A stretch of DNA of 64,000 bases, taken from the NCBI RefSeq assembly GCF_963576615.1, contig NC_088709.1, positions 22,027,243 through 22,091,242 on the forward strand, given 5' to 3'. Positions 57,371 to 64,000 of this stretch are shown one piece after another (position 1 is the stretch's first letter; each line of letters begins with the position of its first letter). The translations under genes and the position numbers were made by a program. The notes under the pieces were generated by a model. It searched no databases and was not told the origin of the DNA. It was given only the letters and a program-made list of their open reading frames with translations. This DNA comes from Watersipora subatra. Its lineage: Eukaryota; Bryozoa; Gymnolaemata; Cheilostomatida; Watersiporidae.

Positions 57371-58560
57371 CTAGCACTAGATGAATGCCCAGCATTGCCC
57401 AGATAATAAAAAGTATTTGCGCAGAAAACTTATTTTTATTTAACATGTACAACATTTACCATTTTAACTTTTAAACTTCCTATCATGAGAAAAATGTTTT
57501 GGGGCAGTTTAAATAAACTAAAAGAAAAAATAAACAATAAGTACATAGAAGAGTGTGTATAAAAATGTTACCGTTGGAGCAGATGTTTGTTGTATCCAAA
57601 GTTTTGATAGATGGTACTGGTACCTTTCGATACTGGTACAAACGTAAAAATGAGATATCATACTTTCTTTGTCTGAGCGAACAAAAAGAGGATGAAGAGG
57701 CAATTCCTACTCCAGATGCTAACACAATTGTACACATGAAAATCATTTGGCTTCTGCAGATTTACCAAAACTAGAGATACGAGTGTAACAGCATGTTTGA
57801 AATTGAAGCAGCAAGTTGAAAAATTACAAACTAAAAAAATAAGTAATGGTAAAACAAATACAACTTTTAAAAAAATTCAAAAAATAACAAACACCAGAGG
57901 TAATATTAATTAATGAAATATTATAAAAAAATTCATTTCTATTTAGCAATTATACAGATATCGTAAATAAAATTGCTAAGAATGGCTTAAACCTGGTTTC
58001 CACATAGCAACGCAATGATCGCGCGCGGCGCAGTGACCGTGCGCAATGCATTGTGTTGACTGCAATGCAGTGTTTCCATAGCACGTGTAGGCGCCATGCT
58101 TGCATCGAACCGAGTGGGTAATTTCCGCTTACTCTTTCGTACAAGAGACCGATTTCTTCGCGATGAAAACGAAAACTTTTTTCAGATCAAAATATCCCTC
58201 CGTTTGCATTATGGGATATGTTGAAAAGGTCAAACAGTGTATTGTGGGATACATCATCGCACGCACCCGTCACAAGGATCCATTCAGTTGAATCCTTCCG
58301 ATCATCGCACGTTCGACGTGCATTCGTCCGGTGATGAGGTGTCCACATCACAGCCGGCCTATGTGCGACGTCGTGCGCCTTGGCACCTTGCGCTGTCATA
58401 TGGAAACCAGGCTTTAGTCTTGTGGTTAGGTGCGCGTGTTTGCAAACTTGTGGTTACAATGTTCGTTAGTTCAAATCCAGTATGAAGCGCATTTTTAATT
58501 CCTCAAACTTTATTGCTCTAACTGGGCAGAAGGATGACAAACTTTGAGTTTTATATAAAA
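57371..58560 (+). repeat. Longest composite repeat: head, body and SINE, split by a MITE
   Basis: Head at 57371 (actagatgaatgcccagcattgcccag). The body is collinear with 28083-28300 and with 32240-32690. The SINE portion starts at ggctta|gtcttgtggttagg with B box gttagttcaaatcc (58471-58484) and tail ctctaactgggcagaa. The 424 bp MITE at 57990-58413 interrupts it inside the A-box region. Confidence 0.75.
57990..58413. mobile_element. PIF/Harbinger-type MITE in a SINE
   Basis: 424 bp with inverted ends AACCTGGTTTCCACATAGCA / AGCCTGGTTTCCATATGACA and a TTA duplication (57987-57989, 58414-58416). GC-rich centre with gcgcgcggcgc. No coding capacity. The unoccupied equivalent is at about 32680. 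Its ends differ from the 39389 MITE, so it is another family. Confidence 0.88.
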
Positions 58561-58749
58561 CTATATAAATTATGCTAGAATTGTTGGACAGAAGAAAATT
58601 CCTAAACTCACTATTGCAGCAAAACTATTGCAATCAGTATAGAGCTGTAGAAGGAACCACAACCGGTACACCATGAATTACATGGAAATAAACACTGTAT
58701 ACCAAAATAAACAAACACCTTTGTTTAAAAGTTGGAGTGGTAGATGTTG

Positions 58750-58815
58750 TTTATGTTGGCTAAAAGTAAATTTTCTGTGCAAAAACTTTTTTATTACCCG
58801 TGCACCGTCGAACAT
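58750..58815 (-). repeat. Dispersed-repeat head, inverted
   Basis: The reverse strand reads gtgcacgggtaataaaaaag followed by tttttgcacagaaaattt, matching 57386-57436. Confidence 0.55.
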
Positions 58816-58910
58816 AAATAAATTGCTGACATAATACTTGATGCGTATGTTATAAACTGCATAAGTGTGAGCAGTCTTTGCATAAGTATGTGAACAACAA
58901 TCCCATAGTA

Positions 58911-59060
58911 TGGCAAGGACAGCTTAGTGTAGTGGCTAGTGCGCCTGTCAAGAGACTTGGAGGTTCCGAGCTCAAATCCAGTGCGGATGTTTTTTACTAA
59001 ACCTTTATCACTATAACTGGACAAATGAACGACATATGAAACAGTCAAGGTTATGTCCTA
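58911..59060 (+). repeat. tRNA-derived SINE
   Basis: A box (cttagtgtagtggctagtgc) and B box (ccgagctcaaatcc, 58965-58978) at tRNA spacing, then the family tail (ctaaacctttatcactataactggac). The cloverleaf is not intact, so I do not call a tRNA gene. Confidence 0.75.
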
Positions 59061-59452
59061 AAACGTATACCTGTTTTTAGGTCCTCAATACTATTTTTAG
59101 GTTTATATTTTGAGTTAACGTTCGGTAACTTCAAGTCTTACTGAAAGTAGAAGCTGTTCAGGTACATTATGTCTATAAATGTGGCAGAACGACAATTAAT
59201 AACTCACATTTGCTATGATAGAAGTCCAGCTACATTGTATGTAAAATCGTATTACTCAAGTTACAGTTGACCTAGGTCATCAACATTGGGTTAAAGTTGC
59301 ATAGGAAAGAATTGAAGCAACTTTTGTGTTGGCCTGTTGGAAGCTCGGGTATAACAGCCAGACCAGTGAATGCAAGAGCATTATGAAAATGCTCTCTATT
59401 CAATTGTCTTTCCTTTACGCAATACGTCTTTCCTAGCCTGAGCTACTTTATA

Positions 59453-60778
59453 CGAGGGGTGATCATAAAGTTCCCGGAATCGTTTTCCTAGTCAAATATA
59501 AGACCATGTGCAGTTGTTTTGATTGTTCCATGTTGCTAAGCAGCACGGAATTTCCCCATAGCCAAAGTTTTACGCCTGTAAGAGCACGCGCAGTGAAGTT
59601 ATAGTAGGCCATGTCAAGGTCATTTTTTATCATTCGTCGGATTTTTCCAAATTGAATGATATAGGAGAGCAACGCGTTTGTGTAAAGTTTTGTGTAAAAC
59701 ATGGAAAGTCCGGTGCTGAGACACTCCAATATTACGGACAGCTTATGAAGACTCTGCCCTTGAGAAAACAGCCTGTTATGAATGGCACAAAAGATTTAGA
59801 GAGGGAAGAACAAGTGTTAAAGATGATGATCGCATGGGCAGACCGGCAACTTCAAGGACGACAACAGCCACAGACCTTGTGAGACAGCAGGTGATGGGAG
59901 ATAGGCGATTGATTATGCATGAAATATCAGCAGAAAGTGGGCTTTCTTATGGTACATGTCATCTTATTCTCACTGAAGATTTAGGCATGAGAAGGATCTC
60001 TGCAAAGATGGTACCCAAACTGCTCACTAACGACCATAAAGAAAAGAGTTGGCTGTTGTATTGAACTAAAAGAAGCTTTAGCACAAGATCCTGAGTTTCT
60101 TTCAAAAGTTGTGACTGGGGATAAAAATTGGGTCTATGGAAATGACCCAGAGACCAAGTCACAAAGTTCTCAATGGAAATCTCCTGGCTCTCCTAGGCCT
60201 AAAAAGGCTAGAATGTCTCGCTCAAATGTGAAAACGCTGCTGATAACGTTTTTTGACATCAGAGGTGTGGTACACTCTGAATTTCTGCTACATGGTCAAA
60301 ATGTGAATCAGCATGTGTACAAAGACATTCTGATAAGACTTAGAGACAGTATCAGAAGGAAACGTCGGGATTTGTGGCTCTCAGGTGACTGGTACCTACA
60401 CCATGACAATGCTCCGGCTCACACCTCAGTGATGGTACGTCAGTATTTGGCAAAAAATGAGGTGACCGTGCTTAACCATTCCCCTTATTCACCTGATTTA
60501 GCGCTGTGTGACGTCTAACTATTTCCCAAAATCAAATTGACAGCGAAAGGTGAAAGGTTTGACGACATACCAACTATTCAAGAAAATGTGATGAGACAAC
60601 TCCGAAACCTTACGGAAAAGTGATTTCCAGCATTGCATGGATCAGTGGAAACGCAGATGAGAACAAGTGCATAACAAGCTCAGGCGATTACTTTGAAGGG
60701 GACAGTTTAGATTAGGTAATTACGATTAACCGTTTTTGTGTACTGAGACCATTCCTGGAACTTTACGATCGCCCCTCG
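59453..60778 (+). mobile_element. mariner transposon (full length)
   Basis: 1326 bp between TA dinucleotides. The inverted ends start CGAGGGGTGATCATAAAGTT / CGAGGGGCGATCGTAAAGTT and continue to about 30 bp. Contains one disrupted plus-strand transposase gene. Confidence 0.94.
59652..60715 (+). pseudogene. mariner transposase (DD34D), inactivated
   Basis: The expected start (..NDIGEQRVCVKFCVKHGKS) has TTG where ATG is usual. The HTH region shifts frame near 59735-59830; a GRPATSR block reappears in the next frame. The catalytic core carries TGDKNW (first Asp, about 60115), HHDNAPAHTS (second Asp, about 60405) and SPDLALCD (third Asp, about 60510). There are exactly 34 residues between the last two Asp, the mariner signature. 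The frame is broken near 60064 and stops at 60518 and further on. The protein once moved the element at TA sites; this copy is dead. Confidence 0.92.
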
Positions 60779-60789
60779 TATACTCCTCA

Positions 60790-61885
60790 GTGTTAAGAGT
60801 AGTAATATACAACACTCTTCAGCATATCATATTTACGTTATGCTGGCTTTTACTTAAACTTTTACTGTGCTATGTACTGCTTATAATTCTATTGCCTGGT
60901 TAGCAGTGTAATGTAAATTAGTTGCTTAAGTAGTGGATCGCTAGTTTGTTAGAATAGTAAGCTAAAACCAATAGTTCGGTCTGTCCTGTGCCACTGATGT
61001 TAGTTGGTAGTCTTGTGCATTGATGGAGACCATGATTATGAGCTACTTTCATTGTAGATCACAGGCTTATATGAATAGTCTGAGTTTCTACCATGTAAAC
61101 TGCTTCAGCCCCGATTGTGAAGAATTCAACTGATGCTTTTACTTAATTAGTTTTGTATTGATAAGCACCGTAAAAATTACAATAAAATGCACATTATGTG
61201 AGATACTAATTTCTACGGAATAATGAAAGGCTATAATTGGTATGCATATATACTATAGTATGAAAATTACTAACAATATTGTTTGTAGTTTGACAAGCAA
61301 TACATGAAACATAGCAATGAATAATACGGAATAATGAACAGAATAAAAACAATACCTTGATTGAATCTTTGGGGAAACAGTTATATAATATGAATGAATG
61401 TCTTCTTGTAGTTGCCTCTGAATTAATGCGAGTAAATATGTAGCTGATTGATTATGTAAGGTATATAATCAAGAGCTAGGTATAATAGTATAATATATGA
61501 AAGCTGGTTGTAGAGATATGTAAATCCTACATGTTACCAGTTTTCCTGTTGCCTAAAGAATGAATCGACAACCAGTGTGAATACCTGTTGGGTTAGTGGT
61601 ATCATAGGCCATCATAGAGCAATAAACAGCTATGGGGTCACCAAAACTGATGACAAATGAGAGTAATGAGAGTATAGCCTAGTGAACCTTACATACCATA
61701 TTATTGAAAGCAGAAAGCTATGTAGCTTGCTTGTGAGTGCTTCTATACCACAGTTAAGAGCGAGACTGATCAATAGAGTTGGAGTTATCTTCTCTTGAGA
61801 AGTGTTGATAACTTGGTCAATGCGATTAGGGCTTAGATTAGTACCTCGATGGCGGTACTAATTTAGAGCTATTTTGGTGTACTAC
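60790..61885. other. No gene recognised
   Basis: AT-rich spacer without recognisable motif. Confidence 0.45.
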
Positions 61886-62098
61886 ATACATGTATACATA
61901 CCTACCAACACTCACGCATTGGGCGTGAGACTCACGCAATCACCCTAAAAAATGAAAATGCGTGAGAAATGCATGAGATTTTTGCCCCAATTTCCACAAT
62001 TTTATATATAATATTATACTATCATTGATACATCAATTGCCCCAAAACCAAATCTCACGCATTGCCCCACTCTTGGGTTGACAGGTCTGCATGTATAA
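61886..62098. repeat. MITE-like element with ctcacgcat repeats
   Basis: Left border atacatacctaccaacactc and right border gttgacaggtctgcatgtat are weakly inverted. The interior repeats ctcacgca four times, in both orientations (61913, 61930, 62053; reversed near 61960). It resembles short non-autonomous elements, but the target duplication is unclear. Confidence 0.5.
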
Positions 62099-62104
62099 GT
62101 TATA

Positions 62105-62195
62105 ACTACTAGCAATGATATAAACCCCCATTATAATTATTAACCCCACATCATAAATATAATGTGGGGTTGGTTGTATATCATTGCTACTAGTG
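62105..62195. repeat. Long imperfect palindrome
   Basis: Arms around actagcaatgatata and its complement (tatatcattgctactagt) enclose a second inverted repeat aaccccacat/atgtggggtt, so the whole could fold into one hairpin of about 90 nt. Possibly a tiny MITE. Confidence 0.65.
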
Positions 62196-63726
62196 AGTCT
62201 GCAGTCAAACTGAACCAAAAAATGTCTACTCTGTGGCCACTCTGTTTATCAGGGCAAAATTGTTTTAGTGCTATTACTGATGATGTTCGAAATTCAAAGC
62301 ATTTATAAGGCATTGCATACAGCGAGGACAAAGTGTACATCAAGCAGGATAAGTAGAAAAGGCCAACTTGATTTTTAAGTAGATTTGTCTTTTCAAACTC
62401 GATTTATCTCATGACTCCACAGTAGATTTGCTTGGTGGTTGGATACTTAGTGTTGTTTACTTTCGTACGCCACAGGTACACCATATAGGTATACGCGTGC
62501 AACTGACTGCGCATTACCATATTCATATACATGTACATCCAACTTTATATAATTAGAAACGTAGATGGCCTCAGGTCGTCGTGCGTAAGTGGGCGGAGCC
62601 CATTGAGAGGCAAATGTTTATTTGTTAACAGCCCAACGCGGCATGTTGTGCCCGTCTCGGCTTAATATGTACTCGAGACACTTTTCTAGGGGCTTTACTG
62701 ACGGTAATAGACTCATGTTTATACATACATATACCGCCCGTCTCAATCATGGCTTGCTCAAAATAAGCGGCGAACAATAAAGTTATATTACCGGACTAAA
62801 CGTGGTGCGATAACTATATTCTTAGAAAATCGATCAGCTGAAATATATGCGATTGCATAATTGTTATTTTGCTAGCGGACAAATATCGTAAGGAAACGTA
62901 CCACGCTTTTAATTATTGAATTATATGCTTGGAAAATAAACAAGAATTATCAGTATAGCATTTACTGCCAAAATCTAGCGTTAGTGCTGCTTCATTTACA
63001 AAGCAATTGTCGCTTTATTCGTTTTAGAGTAAAACATACGTGTACATTAACGGCTGCAGACAGATCATCAAACTGGAGTTTTAGTCCGTGAGTAAAGATT
63101 GCCTAATTAATCAACAAGTTTAAGAATATTTTAATTTACTAAAATTAAATTTACTAGAATACATGCAACGTATCAAGTGTTTTGTCTAGCTGCGCTGTTC
63201 CCGTAAAGGGCACGATGTCGTCATCATTTATCTACATGCACGACTGTCTGTATGAAGGCTGTTTTTATTTAATTCAGCTGTATATCGTGAACTATAAGTA
63301 CTAATGTCAATAACTGAGCGTTATTTCAAGTTGAAATAATGTTGAAGAGCAGCTTGGGTAATAGTTAACAATTAGCCGTTGGGGCATTCGGGGCTTGATT
63401 GTATCTAGGGCTATTGCATATTTGATCAATTGGTTGAATGCTGGTAACGTTTTGAAAAAAACACTTCAAACACACTCGACTCTGTGTCCTATTTATATTC
63501 TACTCTGTGGCCTTTGTTGGTCTAACAGTTCTATATGAAAATTGCTAACTAATTGCTTGTGCTGGAGGAAAGTATATATGCCATTCATAATTACTTATTT
63601 TTTATCAAGCATATCTGTTAATGTTTTTTGATGATGCTGGAGCATTCATTCTGCTCTTGAGATTTTCTTCTTGCCTTTGTTGGTATACTAGTATACTTGG
63701 TAACCTAATATCTCAATTTGAGTTAC
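62196..63726. other. No gene recognised
   Basis: No coding signal. It would contain an intron or flank of the possible exon at 63727-63948. Confidence 0.4.
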
Positions 63727-63948
63727 CAGGTAAGAAGATAGTTTGAAGAAGTATTTTTGTTTGCTATATATTGATACAAATATTTGAGTGACAAAGAGAG
63801 TTGAGCAGAAAGTGGCAAAAAGAGCAGAAAGTAGCAAAATAGACAAAGTGTAGCTTCTACCACGAGTTTTGTAGTAATGCTCAGCAAACTTTTCAAAGCT
63901 CACACCACTTGCATATTTGTCATCAATGAGAAAAGTTATATCTTCACT
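63727..63948 (-). CDS. Possible host-gene exon encoding a membrane segment
   Basis: A 74-codon open minus-strand stretch between a weak acceptor (ctag, 63950-63949) and a fair donor (CTG|GTAACT at 63727/63726). It begins SEDITFLIDDKYASG, then SFEKFAEHYYKTRGRSYT. A hydrophobic helix of about 22 residues (ILLLSALFATFCSTLFVTQIF) is followed by a basic/aromatic tail. I recognise no family. If real, the gene starts beyond the window edge and continues leftwards. It could also be chance. Confidence 0.33.
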
Positions 63949-64000
63949 CTAGTTTTAATTTTATGAGCCTATAGTCAACCTCCTTATATAAATGTGTATA

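Noticed and set aside
57483-57774. Overlapping frames on both strands
   Set aside because: They lie within the body of a dispersed repeat, are not kept open in the 32.2 kb copy and lack motifs.
58414-58560. Possible tRNA genes at the SINE A/B boxes (also 32680, 58911)
   Set aside because: The A and B boxes are there, but acceptor and anticodon stems do not pair and a shared non-tRNA tail follows; these are SINEs.

Overview
This is nuclear DNA of a metazoan, most likely a marine invertebrate. It is AT-rich, and the coding pieces I can assemble are split by GT-AG introns. It carries BEL/Pao and Gypsy retrotransposons, Penelope-like elements, Tc1, mariner, piggyBac, Kolobok, hAT and PIF/Harbinger DNA transposons, and tRNA-derived SINEs. 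I cannot name the species. I see no bacterial operon, CRISPR array, rRNA gene or intact tRNA gene. Very little looks like ordinary host coding sequence, so the window reads as a repeat-rich, repeatedly invaded stretch.

Layout. 1-14.45 kb: two copies of a dispersed family ('family X'). The first is truncated by a broken Gypsy gag fragment. The second is split by a young BEL/Pao element (5343-13394, two 753 bp LTRs, 5 bp target duplication) with a 2016-codon gag-pol. 14.5-22.6 kb: a 181 bp-period minisatellite, the 3' half of a Gypsy element with its LTR, a hAT transposase relic, a third family X copy and a truncated Tc1. 23-28 kb: two Penelope-like 3' fragments with GIY-YIG endonuclease, AT microsatellites and a complete but broken Tc1 (26269-28050). 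28.4-31.6 kb: a four-exon SAP-SWIM-YqaJ gene with one nonsense codon and a lost 3' end. 32-35.7 kb: a SINE, a piggyBac relic and a degenerate transposon-type gene. 37.9-41.4 kb: a broken Gypsy pol interrupted by a PIF/Harbinger MITE. 43.5-45.7 kb: unrecognised minus-strand coding fragments. 46.9-52.0 kb: a 5.1 kb Kolobok transposon with TTAA target sites, itself carrying a 1 kb hAT element. 52-64 kb: a fourth family X copy, a pogo-like MITE, SINE composites (one split by a second Harbinger MITE), a mariner copy, MITE-like hairpins and one possible host exon at the right edge.

The most interesting object is the Kolobok element. Its minus strand holds a THAP exon and three transposase exons. 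Its plus strand holds a convergent spliced gene for a P2X7 C-terminal ('ballast')-type cysteine-rich domain protein. The end of that gene has been flipped by a fold-back palindrome, and a related empty site lies 3 kb away. Several insertions have empty sites inside the window (BEL, Kolobok, one Harbinger MITE) or can be placed because they split a reading frame (the other MITE), so the relative order of many events can be read directly.
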